From positions 1 through 60,614 of the forward strand of contig JAQBEX010000189.1 of the NCBI GenBank assembly GCA_032123675.1: 60,614 bases of DNA. The letters are read 5' to 3'. The notes under the pieces were generated by a model. The model ran no database searches and was not told the DNA's origin. It saw only the letters and a program-made list of their open reading frames with translations. Numbering within the stretch: position 1 is the first letter of the stretch; each line of letters starts with the position of its first letter. This stretch comes from Prado023 sp032123675 (GTDB lineage Bacteria > Actinomycetota > Actinomycetes > S36-B12 > CAIYMF01). The position numbers and the translations under genes are program-made. Positions 16,693 through 25,068 of the stretch are shown here, piece after piece.

Positions 16693-17154
16693 ATGCCCGT
16701 CGTCGAGGAGCGACTCGCCGCACTGGGCCGGACCGTGCCCGACGTCGCCACCCCGGTTGCCGACTACGTCCCCGCCTCGCTGACCGGCTCACTGGTCTAC
16801 ACGTCCGGGCAGTTGCCCCTCGTGGCGGGTTCCCTCATGGGCACGGGCAAGGTCGGGGCAGACGTCAGCCCCGAGCAGGCCGCCGTGATGGCCGCACAGT
16901 GCGCGCTGAACGCGATCGCGGCCGTGCGGGCCCTCGTCGGGGATCTGGATCGGGTGACCCGGGTCGTCAAGGTCGTGGGCTTCGTGGCCAGCGCTCCGGG
17001 CTTCACCGGGCAACCGGCAGTGCTGAACGGGGCCAGCGAGCTGCTGGGTGCGGCATTCGGGGAGGCCGGCCGACACGCCCGTTCGGCAGTGGGCGTGGCC
17101 GTCCTTCCGATGGATGCCCCGGTGGAGGTCGAGATCATCGTGGAGATCACCTGA
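16693..17154 (+). CDS. RidA family (YjgF/YER057c/UK114) reactive-intermediate deaminase
   Basis: 153 aa. Family features: VYTSGQLPLVAGSLMGTGKVG near the N-terminus, QCALNAIAAVRALVGDLDRV and the C-terminal RSAVGVAVLPMDAPVEVEIIVE. The C-terminal Arg-Ser-Ala-Val stretch includes the Arg that binds the imine carboxylate in active RidA members. It would remove 2-aminoacrylate and similar enamines from PLP enzymes. It sits between DUF4177 and a Nudix gene with almost no gaps, matching Rv3678c. Confidence 0.9.
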   Translation: MPVVEERLAALGRTVPDVATPVADYVPASLTGSLVYTSGQLPLVAGSLMGTGKVGADVSPEQAAVMAAQCALNAIAAVRALVGDLDRVTRVVKVVGFVASAPGFTGQPAVLNGASELLGAAFGEAGRHARSAVGVAVLPMDAPVEVEIIVEIT

Positions 17155-18018
17155 ATGGCCCTTGAGATGCCCGATGAGCTCCTGGCCCGGGCCAAGCTCC
17201 TGGCCCAAGGGGGTCAGTGGGACCCCCCAGCAGCGCTGGATGCCACCACGATCGTCCTGCTGCGTGACGGCGTCGCCGGGCTCGAAGTGCTGCTCATGCG
17301 CCGACCGGACTCGATGTCGTTCGCCCCCGGAATGCACGTGTTCCCGGGGGGTCGGGTGGACCTCGAGCAGGACAGCCGGCCACCGGTGCTGGGCTCGGTG
17401 CATGTGGGACCGGGCAGCGACCCGCCCCGTGCCCGGGCGCTGATCGTGGCCGGGGTCCGGGAGACCTTCGAGGAGGCCGGCGTCCTGCTTGCCCTCGACA
17501 GATCAGGTCGACCCGCCGTCCCCGATTCGGACTGGGCTCGCGACCGTGCAGCGAGCGAGTCTGCGGCCGGCTTCCCTGCGGTCATCGCCCGGCGACGGCT
17601 GCACATCCAGGCCGATCGCCTGGTCCCGATCGCCCACTGGGTCACCCCCGAGATCGAGACACGCAGGTTCGACACCCGGTTCATGGCCGCGGCCCTGCCG
17701 GCCGGCCAGGGTGTGGACGCCCACGAGACCGAGACCGACTCCGCCCACTGGCTGGCCCCGGCCGACGCGCTGGCCCAGTACGCCACCGGCCAACTCGCCA
17801 TGCTCCCGCCCACCGTCGCGGTCCTGTCCGACCTCAGCGCCCACCGGTCGGTCGGCGATGCCCTGAGCTGGGCGCGCACCCGCGACGTCGTGCCCGTGAT
17901 GCCCCGGGCGAGGATGTCCGGTACGGGACTCGAGTGGGTCCTTGTGCACGCCTACACCGGCGAGGTCCTGTCCTCCACGGGTCAACCGGCCGGATCTGAG
18001 GAGCGGGGGACCCGCTGA
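17155..18018 (+). CDS. Nudix hydrolase of the NUDT19/RNU type
   Basis: 287 aa. The ATG follows the ridA stop directly. An N-terminal strand (ATTIVLLRDGVAGLEVLLMRR) leads to a split Nudix box: FAPGMHVFPGGRVD, then an insertion of about 30 residues, then VAGVRETFEEAGVLLAL. Such an insertion is typical of the NUDT19-like acyl-CoA diphosphatase branch. The later ETRRFDTRFMAAALP is also family-typical. Substrate cannot be read from sequence. Operon with ridA and the MBL hydrolase. Confidence 0.87.
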   Translation: MALEMPDELLARAKLLAQGGQWDPPAALDATTIVLLRDGVAGLEVLLMRRPDSMSFAPGMHVFPGGRVDLEQDSRPPVLGSVHVGPGSDPPRARALIVAGVRETFEEAGVLLALDRSGRPAVPDSDWARDRAASESAAGFPAVIARRRLHIQADRLVPIAHWVTPEIETRRFDTRFMAAALPAGQGVDAHETETDSAHWLAPADALAQYATGQLAMLPPTVAVLSDLSAHRSVGDALSWARTRDVVPVMPRARMSGTGLEWVLVHAYTGEVLSSTGQPAGSEERGTR

Positions 18019-18845
18019 TGCGACCCCTGGGATCCACGGGCCCGTGGGCTGCGGGGGCGATCACCCCCCGGGCGACCGCGCTGCTGGCTCCCAATCCGAG
18101 CTGGATGACCCTCGACGGCACCAACTCGTGGCTGCTGGCCGAGCCCGGCGCTGATCGCGCGATCCTGGTCGACCCCGGGCCAGACGATCCGGACCACCTC
18201 ACCCGCCTGGTGAACGCCGCAGCCGGGCTCGACGCCAGGATCGCGGTGATCCTGCTGACCCATGGACACGACGACCACAGCGCTGGCGCGAAGAGCCTGC
18301 ACGAACTGACTGGTGCTCCGGTCCGGGCCCTGGACCCGCGGCACCGACTCGGGGACGAGGGCCTGGCTGACGGCGACGTCGTGACGGTCGGTGACCTCGA
18401 GGTGTCCGTGCTGGGGACACCCGGACACACCCGGGACAGCCTGACGTTCCTGCTCCCTGCGGACGGTGCGCTGCTGACCGGGGACACGGTCCTGGGACGG
18501 GGCAGCGCCGTCATAGCCCACCCCGACGGACATCTGGGCTGCTACCTGGAGTCGCTGCGCAGGCTGTCCGATGTCGCCGGGACCGCCGGTGCGCGCTGGG
18601 TCCTGCCCGGGCATGGGCCGGCCAGCCCCGAGCCGGCGACACTTCTCGCCGACTACCGCACGCACCGCCAGGAGCGGCTGGCCATGGTGGCCGAGGCGAT
18701 GGCTGCGGGGACGACCGAGCTCGATGAGCTCCTGCCGATCGTCTACCCGGAGGTGCCTGCGGCCCTGCGCTGGGCCGCGCGGCTGTCGCTGGCCGCACAG
18801 GTGGAGTTCCTCACAGATCGGGCGCCGGAGCTCAGTGCCCAATAG
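18018..18845 (+). CDS. Metallo-beta-lactamase-fold hydrolase (LACTB2/Rv3677c-like)
   Basis: 275 aa; ATG overlaps the Nudix stop by 1 nt (TGATG). Zn ligands: LLTHGHDDHSAGA (HxHxDH), LGTPGHTRDSLTF, LTGDTVLGRGSAV and LPGHGPA. The MTLDGTNSWLL start and the C-terminal LADYRTHRQERLAMVAEAM helix fit the LACTB2-like group, some of which are ribonucleases. The biological substrate is unknown. Its TAG stop forms the first bases of the next gene's -10 box. Confidence 0.9.
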   Translation: MRPLGSTGPWAAGAITPRATALLAPNPSWMTLDGTNSWLLAEPGADRAILVDPGPDDPDHLTRLVNAAAGLDARIAVILLTHGHDDHSAGAKSLHELTGAPVRALDPRHRLGDEGLADGDVVTVGDLEVSVLGTPGHTRDSLTFLLPADGALLTGDTVLGRGSAVIAHPDGHLGCYLESLRRLSDVAGTAGARWVLPGHGPASPEPATLLADYRTHRQERLAMVAEAMAAGTTELDELLPIVYPEVPAALRWAARLSLAAQVEFLTDRAPELSAQ

Positions 18846-18848
18846 TCT
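18843..18848 (+). promoter_or_regulatory. -10 box (TAGTCT) of a leaderless promoter nested in the MBL stop codon
   Basis: TAGTCT, of which TAG is the stop of the preceding gene, lies 6 nt before the GTG at 18855 with no ribosome site between. This suggests an internal promoter for the two Get3/ArsA ATPase genes. Confidence 0.6.
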
Positions 18849-18854
18849 TCGGCT

Positions 18855-19874
18855 GTGATCACCCCGCGGCTGTTCCCGGATGTGCGCCTGCATGTCGTAT
18901 CCGGCAAGGGCGGCGCGGGCAAGACGACCGTGGCCGCCGCGTTGGCCCTGGCACTGGCCGCGGAGGGCCGGCGGACGCTGCTCATGGAGGTCGAGGGGCG
19001 CCAGGGGATCGCCCAGCTGTTCGACTCCTCGCCCCTGCCCTATGAGGAGCGGCGGGTGGCTCGGGCACCCGACGGTGGTGAGGTGCGCGCCCTGGCTGTG
19101 GACCCGGAGGCGGCCCTGCTCGAGTACCTGGAGATGTTCTACAACCTGCGGCGCGCAGGCTCCGCCCTCTCTCGGATCGGTGCCATCGACTTCGCCACGA
19201 CGATTGCCCCCGGGGTGCGCGACGTGCTCCTGACCGGCAAGGCGGTCGAGGCGGTCAAGCGAACAGAGCGAGGCAGGCCCGTGTTCGACGCGGTGGTCAT
19301 GGATGCCCCGCCGACGGGACGGATCACGCGGTTCCTGAACGTGAACTCCGAGGTCGCAGGAATCGCCCGCATGGGCCCGATCCACAGCCAGGCGAAGTCC
19401 GTGATGGCGGTCATGGGCTCCCCGCTCACGGCGGTGCACCTGGTCACGTTGCTGGAGGAGATGCCGGTGCAGGAGACGATCGACGGCGTGGAGCACCTGC
19501 GGGCCGAGAGGTTGCCGGTCGGCGCGGCGATCATCAACTCAGACCGTCCCGCGCTCCTCACGAGCTCCCAGCGTGAGCAGGCCCTGGCCGGCTCCCTGGA
19601 CCGATCGGGCATCGCCGAGGCGCTGACGGCGGCCGACGTGGTCACCACCCGACATCCGCACACGGTCGCCGAGCTGGTGGATGCGCTGACCGACGAAGCA
19701 CGGGATCACGCAGAACGGGTGGCGGTTGCCGAACAGGAGCGCGCCCGACTGGCCACCCTCGATGTTCCACGGGTGGACCTGTCCCACATCACCAACGGGA
19801 TCGACCTCGGCAGCCTCTACGAGTTGGCCTCCCAGTTGCGGGCCGCGGGATTCGGGCCGGAGCCGCGCTCATGA
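18855..19874 (+). CDS. ArsA/Get3-family anion-transporting ATPase, first of a pair (Rv3679-like)
   Basis: 339 aa from GTG 18855. Deviant Walker A SGKGGAGKTTVAAALALAL, switch I region DPEAALLEYLEMFYN, and switch II VVMDAPPTGRITRFL. In M. tuberculosis Rv3679-Rv3680 are paired ATPases reported to form a heteromer linked to envelope and nitrite/toxic-compound tolerance. It lacks the CxxC Zn site of eukaryotic Get3. Its stop overlaps the second gene's ATG, consistent with a two-subunit complex. Confidence 0.9.
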   Translation: MITPRLFPDVRLHVVSGKGGAGKTTVAAALALALAAEGRRTLLMEVEGRQGIAQLFDSSPLPYEERRVARAPDGGEVRALAVDPEAALLEYLEMFYNLRRAGSALSRIGAIDFATTIAPGVRDVLLTGKAVEAVKRTERGRPVFDAVVMDAPPTGRITRFLNVNSEVAGIARMGPIHSQAKSVMAVMGSPLTAVHLVTLLEEMPVQETIDGVEHLRAERLPVGAAIINSDRPALLTSSQREQALAGSLDRSGIAEALTAADVVTTRHPHTVAELVDALTDEARDHAERVAVAEQERARLATLDVPRVDLSHITNGIDLGSLYELASQLRAAGFGPEPRS

Positions 19875-21097
19875 GCGCGCCGCGGTGGGAGTCAGCGGCG
19901 ACGCTGCAGATCGACGCCCTCCTGACCGACCCGAGCACGCACATCATCGTGTGCTGTGGCTCCGGTGGGGTGGGCAAGACCACCACGGCGGCAGCCCTCG
20001 GGGTCCGGGCAGCGGAGGCCGGCCGGAGGACGGTCGTGCTCACGATCGACCCAGCCCGGCGTCTGGCCCAGTCCCTGGGACTCTCCGAGCTGGACAACAC
20101 GCCGGCTCCGATCCCTGGGGTCGACCTGGCGGCCGGCGGATCGCTCGACGCGATGATGCTGGACATGAAACGCACCTTCGACGAGGTCGTGGTCGCGCAC
20201 AGCGAGCCCGGCCGGGCCGAGGAGATCCTGGCCAACCCGTTCTACCAGGCGTTGTCCAGCTCCTTCGCGGGCACCCAGGAGTACATGGCGATGGAGAAGC
20301 TGGGGCAGCTCCATCGCGAATCCCAGTCCGAGGGGCGGTGGGACCTGATCATCGTCGACACGCCACCCTCCCGTTCCGCGTTGGACTTCCTCGACGCCCC
20401 GATGCGCCTCGGTGCGTTCCTCGACGGTCGGCTCATCCGGATCCTGGCCGCCCCGGCGCGAGCCGGTGGTCGGGCCTACATGCGGCTGCTGTCGGCCAGC
20501 CTGGGCGTGTTCAGCAACGTGCTGAACAAGATCGTCGGGGCCCAGGTGCTGGCCGACCTGCAGACGTTCGTGGGGTCGTTCGACGCACTCTTCGGTGGCT
20601 TCCGGGAGCGAGCAGAGCAGACCTATGAGTTGCTGGCAGCGCCCGGAACCGCCTTCGTCGTGGTGGCCGCCCCGGAGCCCGACGCCCTGCGTGAGGCCTC
20701 CTACTTCGTCGAGCGGCTCGAGTCGGAGAACATGCCACTGGCCGGGCTGGTGCTCAACCGCGTCGCCCCAGTCCGCCTGCCCGACCTGAGCCCGGACCAG
20801 GCTGCGGCGGGGGCGGAGCGATTGCGCGACGGGGACCCGGAGGATGGCTCGGACCAGGCCCTGACCGCGGCGCTGCTGCAGCTGCACGCGGACCGGATGC
20901 GCGCGGCCAACCGACAGCACCGCCTGGCCGACAGGTTCGTCGCAGCCAACCCTCGTGTTCCTGTGACAACTGTCACTGCCCTGGCCCAGGATGTCCATGA
21001 TCTTGAGGGTTTGCGCAAGGTGGGCGAACTCATGGCCCAGCGACTCGAACAGAACGCGAACACAACGGGGACGGTGCCATTGCGCGACTTGACGTAA
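19871..21097 (+). CDS. ArsA/Get3-family anion-transporting ATPase, second of a pair (Rv3680-like)
   Basis: 408 aa; ATG overlaps the previous stop (ATGA). P-loop GSGGVGKTTTAAALGVRAAE, switch I LTIDPARRLAQSLGL, and switch II LIIVDTPPSRSALDFLDAP. The central region (VLNKIVGAQVLADLQTFVGSF) and C-terminal helices complete the family length. It probably pairs with the upstream ATPase. Its TAA stop is part of the ponA -10 box. No whiB4 gene lies between it and ponA, unlike in mycobacteria. Confidence 0.9.
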   Translation: MSAPRWESAATLQIDALLTDPSTHIIVCCGSGGVGKTTTAAALGVRAAEAGRRTVVLTIDPARRLAQSLGLSELDNTPAPIPGVDLAAGGSLDAMMLDMKRTFDEVVVAHSEPGRAEEILANPFYQALSSSFAGTQEYMAMEKLGQLHRESQSEGRWDLIIVDTPPSRSALDFLDAPMRLGAFLDGRLIRILAAPARAGGRAYMRLLSASLGVFSNVLNKIVGAQVLADLQTFVGSFDALFGGFRERAEQTYELLAAPGTAFVVVAAPEPDALREASYFVERLESENMPLAGLVLNRVAPVRLPDLSPDQAAAGAERLRDGDPEDGSDQALTAALLQLHADRMRAANRQHRLADRFVAANPRVPVTTVTALAQDVHDLEGLRKVGELMAQRLEQNANTTGTVPLRDLT

Positions 21098-21100
21098 AAT
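21095..21100 (+). promoter_or_regulatory. -10 box (TAAAAT) of leaderless ponA promoter
   Basis: TAAAAT, close to consensus, overlaps the TAA stop of the previous ATPase gene and ends exactly 6 nt before the ponA ATG at 21107. The gap CGACCC holds no ribosome site. Confidence 0.72.
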
Positions 21101-21106
21101 CGACCC

Positions 21107-23347
21107 ATGCCTTCGCCCAGACCTCCCCGACGCGGCCTGCACTGGTCAGCCTCCAGACTGGTGGCCCTACTCGCAGTTGCCGTCCTCTCCGGAGTGGTGG
21201 TTGCGGGGATGATCCTGCCCTTCATCGGCCCCGTGGCCGTGATGGCCCGCGACTCGATCTCCTCGTTCGAGGACCTGCCCCAGGACTTCCGCGAACCGCA
21301 GCTGCCCGTCCAGACGCGTGTCTACGCCGCCGACGGCACCAAGATCGCAACCCTGTACGAGGAGAACCGCAAGGAGGTACCCCTCGACAAGATCGCGCCG
21401 GTGATGCAGGAGGCCGTGATCGCGATCGAGGACTCCCGCTTCTACGAGCACAACGGCTTCGATCCCAGGGGCTTCCTGCGCGCCGCAGTCACGAACGTCA
21501 CGGCCGGTGGGGTGACCCAGGGTGGATCCACCCTGACCATGCAGTACGTCAAGAACGTGCTCCTGACCGCTGCCCAGGACGAGGAGGAGCAGGCCGCCGC
21601 CCGCGAGGACACGATCACGCGAAAGCTGCGCGAGATCCGCTATGCGATGTCGCTGGAGAAGCGCCTGACCAAGGAGGAGATCCTCAACAGGTACCTGAAC
21701 ATCAGCTACTACGGCGCCCGGGCCTACGGCGTTGAGGCTGCGTCGCAGCGGTACTTCTCGAAGAAGGCCAAGAACCTGGATCTGGTTGAGGCGGCCACGC
21801 TGGCCGGGATCGTCCAGCAGCCGTCGCGGTTCGACCCCACCCGAAACCCGCGCCAGTCGCAGGCCCGCCGCGACGTCGTCCTGAACCGGATGGCCGAACT
21901 GGGCTACATCACCGTCGACGAGGCGCGCGAAGCCAAGGCGCTCGATGTCGAGGAGTACCTCGATCCCAAGATCCAGTACAACGGATGCACCTCCTCGATC
22001 GCCCCGTACTACTGCGACTACGCAGTCCGCGAGGTCCAGGGACTCAAGGCCCTGGGCAAGACCGACAAGCAGCGCGAGGAGGCATGGGAGGCCGGAGGCT
22101 ACAAGGTCTACACCACCCTCGACCTGAAGGCCCAGGAGGCGGCTCAGAAGGCCGTCATGGCAGCCATCCCGCCCAAGGACCCCAGCCGGAAGGCCACCGC
22201 GATCGCGATGATCACCCCCGGAACCGGGGACATCCGCGCCATGGCGCAGAACCGCGTGTGGGGGACGAACACCGGCAAGAAGGACAAGTACTGGCAGACC
22301 ACGTACAACTACGCGGCCGACCTCGCTGACGGTGGCACCCGAGGGATGCAGGCCGGATCGACCTTCAAGATCTTCACGCTGGTCGCCGCCCTGGAGAAGG
22401 GGATCAGCCCGTTCACGGTGATCAACTCCCCGCCGCGCAAGGAGTTCACCGGCATGGTGGGCTGCAACGGAAACCTGCTGACCGACGGCGGGGTCAATCC
22501 GTGGCCCGTCAACAACTCCACGTCGTCTGGCAACTTCGACATGTTCCGCGGTGCTGCGTACTCGGTCAACACATTCTTCGCCGAACTCGAGAAGCGGGCC
22601 GGGGTGTGCGAGACGGTGGACGCCGCCCGGAAGTTGGGCGTGCGCTACGCCGACGGCGGCAAGCTCGGCGAGCTTCGCCCCGGCGGAATCTCAGCCGAGG
22701 TCGCCTCCTTCACGCTGGGCTCGACTGAAGTCTCCCCGCTCACGCTCGCCAACGCCTACGCCACCGTCTCAGCGCACGGTGTGTACTGCAAGCCGCGTTC
22801 GATCACGGAACTCGTGGACCGGGACGGCAAGAACCTGCCAGTGCCTGGCTCCAAGTGCAACCAGGCGATCACCCGCAACGCGGCCGATGCGGCCGCGGCC
22901 GTCCTGACGAACGTCGTCGACGGCGGGATCCCGGGTCGCACGGGCGGCGCGATGAGCCTCGGACGTGACACCACCGGCAAGACCGGCACGATCGACAACC
23001 AAGCCGCCGTCTGGTTCGCGGGATCCACCCCCGATCTGGCAGCCGCCGTGTGGGTCGGTGACCCCCGGGGCGGTTACCGGTACCCCCTGAGAAACATCAC
23101 GATCAACGGTCGCTACTACCCCAAGGTCTTCGGGTCGTCACTGCCCGGACCCACCTGGAAGGCCGCGATGCTCGGGGCCCTCCAGGGCAGTGACCCAGTC
23201 CCGATGGATCTGAAGAATCAATGGGGGCTGCGTCCGGCTCGCCAGGCAGGCAGCCCGAGCCTGCGCCTGCCGGTGGCTCCGCAGCCCGAGGCCGTGCTCC
23301 CGTGGCAACAGCGCCTTCCTGGCCAGACGACCACCGACGATCAGTAG
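21107..23347 (+). CDS. ponA: Class A penicillin-binding protein (transglycosylase/transpeptidase), PonA2-like
   Basis: 746 aa. The basic start and one membrane helix (LVALLAVAVLSGVVVAGMIL) anchor an extracytoplasmic enzyme. The glycosyltransferase-51 domain has EDSRFYEHNGFDPRG and GGSTLTMQYVKN, with KLREIRYAMSLEKRLTKEEIL. The transpeptidase has SxxK at Ser418 (AGSTFKIF), SVNTFFAELE (SxN) and KTGT at Lys625. It polymerises and cross-links peptidoglycan. There is no C-terminal PASTA domain; the tail is Pro/Gln-rich. Convergent with yqeY with a 17-bp gap. Confidence 0.95.
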   Translation: MPSPRPPRRGLHWSASRLVALLAVAVLSGVVVAGMILPFIGPVAVMARDSISSFEDLPQDFREPQLPVQTRVYAADGTKIATLYEENRKEVPLDKIAPVMQEAVIAIEDSRFYEHNGFDPRGFLRAAVTNVTAGGVTQGGSTLTMQYVKNVLLTAAQDEEEQAAAREDTITRKLREIRYAMSLEKRLTKEEILNRYLNISYYGARAYGVEAASQRYFSKKAKNLDLVEAATLAGIVQQPSRFDPTRNPRQSQARRDVVLNRMAELGYITVDEAREAKALDVEEYLDPKIQYNGCTSSIAPYYCDYAVREVQGLKALGKTDKQREEAWEAGGYKVYTTLDLKAQEAAQKAVMAAIPPKDPSRKATAIAMITPGTGDIRAMAQNRVWGTNTGKKDKYWQTTYNYAADLADGGTRGMQAGSTFKIFTLVAALEKGISPFTVINSPPRKEFTGMVGCNGNLLTDGGVNPWPVNNSTSSGNFDMFRGAAYSVNTFFAELEKRAGVCETVDAARKLGVRYADGGKLGELRPGGISAEVASFTLGSTEVSPLTLANAYATVSAHGVYCKPRSITELVDRDGKNLPVPGSKCNQAITRNAADAAAAVLTNVVDGGIPGRTGGAMSLGRDTTGKTGTIDNQAAVWFAGSTPDLAAAVWVGDPRGGYRYPLRNITINGRYYPKVFGSSLPGPTWKAAMLGALQGSDPVPMDLKNQWGLRPARQAGSPSLRLPVAPQPEAVLPWQQRLPGQTTTDDQ

Positions 23348-23364
23348 GCTTGCGCCCTCGCGGC

Positions 23365-23826
23365 TCAGCTGAGTGCAGCGCGGACCATCGCGGCCAGGGC
23401 CGCGCCATCGAAGCGCCCGGCCGTTGCCGGGGTCAGCTCCTTCATTGCCCGACCCATGGCCGGCATGCCCGTGACACCCTGGTCGGCGAGTTCGGCAACC
23501 GTGCGCGACACCATGGCGCTGACCTCCTGCTCACTCAGCGGCTCGGGCAGGTATCGGGTCAGCACCCCCAGCTCGGCGATCTCACGCTCGGCCAACTCCG
23601 GGCGACCGGCATCGCCGAAGGCCGTGGCAGCTTCTCGGCGCTTCTTGGCCTCCTTGGTCAGGACCGCCATGACCTCTGCATCGCTCAGCGACCGCGCCGA
23701 CTTGCCGGAGACCTCCTCTGTGGTGACTGAGGACAGCGCCATCCGCAGCGTGGCGGAGGTCAACTCGTCGCGGGCCTTGATGGCAGTCGTCAGGTCGGAC
23801 TGCAGGGATTCCTTCAGATTGCTCAT
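23365..23826 (-). CDS. yqeY: GatB/YqeY domain protein
   Basis: 153 aa from ATG 23826 (MSNLKESLQSDLTTAIKARD). The whole length fits YqeY: DELTSATLRMALSSV near the start, EAKKRREAATAFGDAGRPELAEREIAEL in the middle, and the C-terminal GMPAMGRAMKELTPATAGRFDG helical domain shared with GatB. This is a tRNA-amidotransferase-associated fold, often a stand-alone gene of unclear role. Divergent from the phosphoesterase gene, sharing an 84-bp promoter region. Confidence 0.92.
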   Translation of the reverse strand: MSNLKESLQSDLTTAIKARDELTSATLRMALSSVTTEEVSGKSARSLSDAEVMAVLTKEAKKRREAATAFGDAGRPELAEREIAELGVLTRYLPEPLSEQEVSAMVSRTVAELADQGVTGMPAMGRAMKELTPATAGRFDGAALAAMVRAALS

Positions 23827-23910
23827 GGGGCCATTGTCGCCCCTGCGGACACCGACTTCGACTGTCACAGTGGGAGTCGCGTTCCAGACCTGACCTGACA
23901 CACTGTACCC

Positions 23911-24822
23911 ATGCCCGCAGCCACACGTGCCACTGTGCTGCGGGGCGCTGGCTCGTTGCTCGCCCTCGGGGTCGCCACGACTGCCTACAGCCTCTGGGAG
24001 GCACGCCAGTACACCCTGCGATGCGTCGACGTCGAACTGCCGCGCGCCCGGGATCGGTCCGGCGGCGCCATGGGGCCCCTGCGGATCCTGCACCTGTCGG
24101 ACCTGCACCTCTCGCCCCGGGACTCCGATCGCAGCGAGTGGGTCCGGTCACTGGGCCGGCTCGACGTGGATGTGACCGTGGTGACCGGCGACTTCCACGG
24201 CGACCTTCGCGGGCCCGAGCTGGCACTGGCCACGCTGGCGCCCCTGCTCGATCGCCCGGGGTTCTTCGTGCGCGGATCCAATGACTACTTAGCCCCCACC
24301 CGCGCCAATCCGGCCAAGTACCTGATGGGTCCCAGCGAGGTCCATCCGCACCGGCCCCCGATCGACGTCACCGTCCTCAACGAAGGCCTGGGTGCCGCCG
24401 GATGGATCGACCTGGACAATGCCGAGGCGCTGACGACCATCAAGGGCTGGAAGATCGACGCGCGGGGCGTGGACGACCCGCACATCGGGCGCGATGACTA
24501 CACGACGGTCGCGGGGCCGTTCCAACCCAGCGCCGACCTCAGGCTCGGCGTCGCGCACGCCCCGTACCGCAGAGTCCTGGACGCGATGGCCGATGACGGG
24601 GCCGACGTGATCCTGGCCGGGCACACTCACGGTGGCCAGATCTGCATCCCATATGTGGGTTCCCTGGTCACCAACTGCGACCTGCCCCGGCACCAGGCAA
24701 AGGGCCTGTCACAGTGGCACGACTCGGTGCTGCACGTCTCCGCCGGCCTGGGGACCAGCCCGTACACGCCGATCAGGCTGGCCTGCCGACCTGAGGCGAC
24801 ACTGATCACGATCTGGCCGTAG
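23911..24822 (+). CDS. Metallophosphoesterase (Rv3683-like)
   Basis: 303 aa. An N-terminal hydrophobic segment (GAGSLLALGVATTAYSLWEA) likely anchors it. Calcineurin-like metal motifs follow: ILHLSDLHLSPRD (DxH), VVTGDFHGD (GDxH-like), FVRGSNDY (GNxD variant with GSND), and C-terminal DVILAGHTHGGQICIP (GHTHxGQ). The GSND in place of GNHD is common in the YkuE branch. Adjacent to ponA in actinobacteria, so a cell-envelope phosphate substrate is plausible but not shown. Confidence 0.9.
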   Translation: MPAATRATVLRGAGSLLALGVATTAYSLWEARQYTLRCVDVELPRARDRSGGAMGPLRILHLSDLHLSPRDSDRSEWVRSLGRLDVDVTVVTGDFHGDLRGPELALATLAPLLDRPGFFVRGSNDYLAPTRANPAKYLMGPSEVHPHRPPIDVTVLNEGLGAAGWIDLDNAEALTTIKGWKIDARGVDDPHIGRDDYTTVAGPFQPSADLRLGVAHAPYRRVLDAMADDGADVILAGHTHGGQICIPYVGSLVTNCDLPRHQAKGLSQWHDSVLHVSAGLGTSPYTPIRLACRPEATLITIWP

Positions 24823-24886
24823 CTACCTCCGTGCGCCGCCCCGCAGCGGCCGCGGCGCGGCGCTCCGGCTCCCGCAGTGCTCAAAC

Positions 24887-24929
24887 ATGCGAAAGGGCCC
24901 CAGGGACAAGCCCTGGGACCCTTTCGCAT
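24887..24929. terminator. Strong bidirectional hairpin between phosphoesterase and tRNA-Pro
   Basis: Outer stem ATGCGAAAGGG (24887-24897) with CCCTTTCGCAT (24919-24929), one mismatch, then inner stem CCCAGGG with CCCTGGG and a 5-nt loop. It lies 3 nt past the 3' end of tRNA-Pro (minus) and 64 bp past the plus-strand gene, so it can stop both. Confidence 0.8.
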
Positions 24930-24931
24930 GG

Positions 24932-25005
<74 letters not shown>

Positions 25006-25068
25006 AGTACGGCTCCGATTCTAGCCGCACTGCCAGCCCCAGCCCAAAAGCGCCGGCTCCCCGGACGG

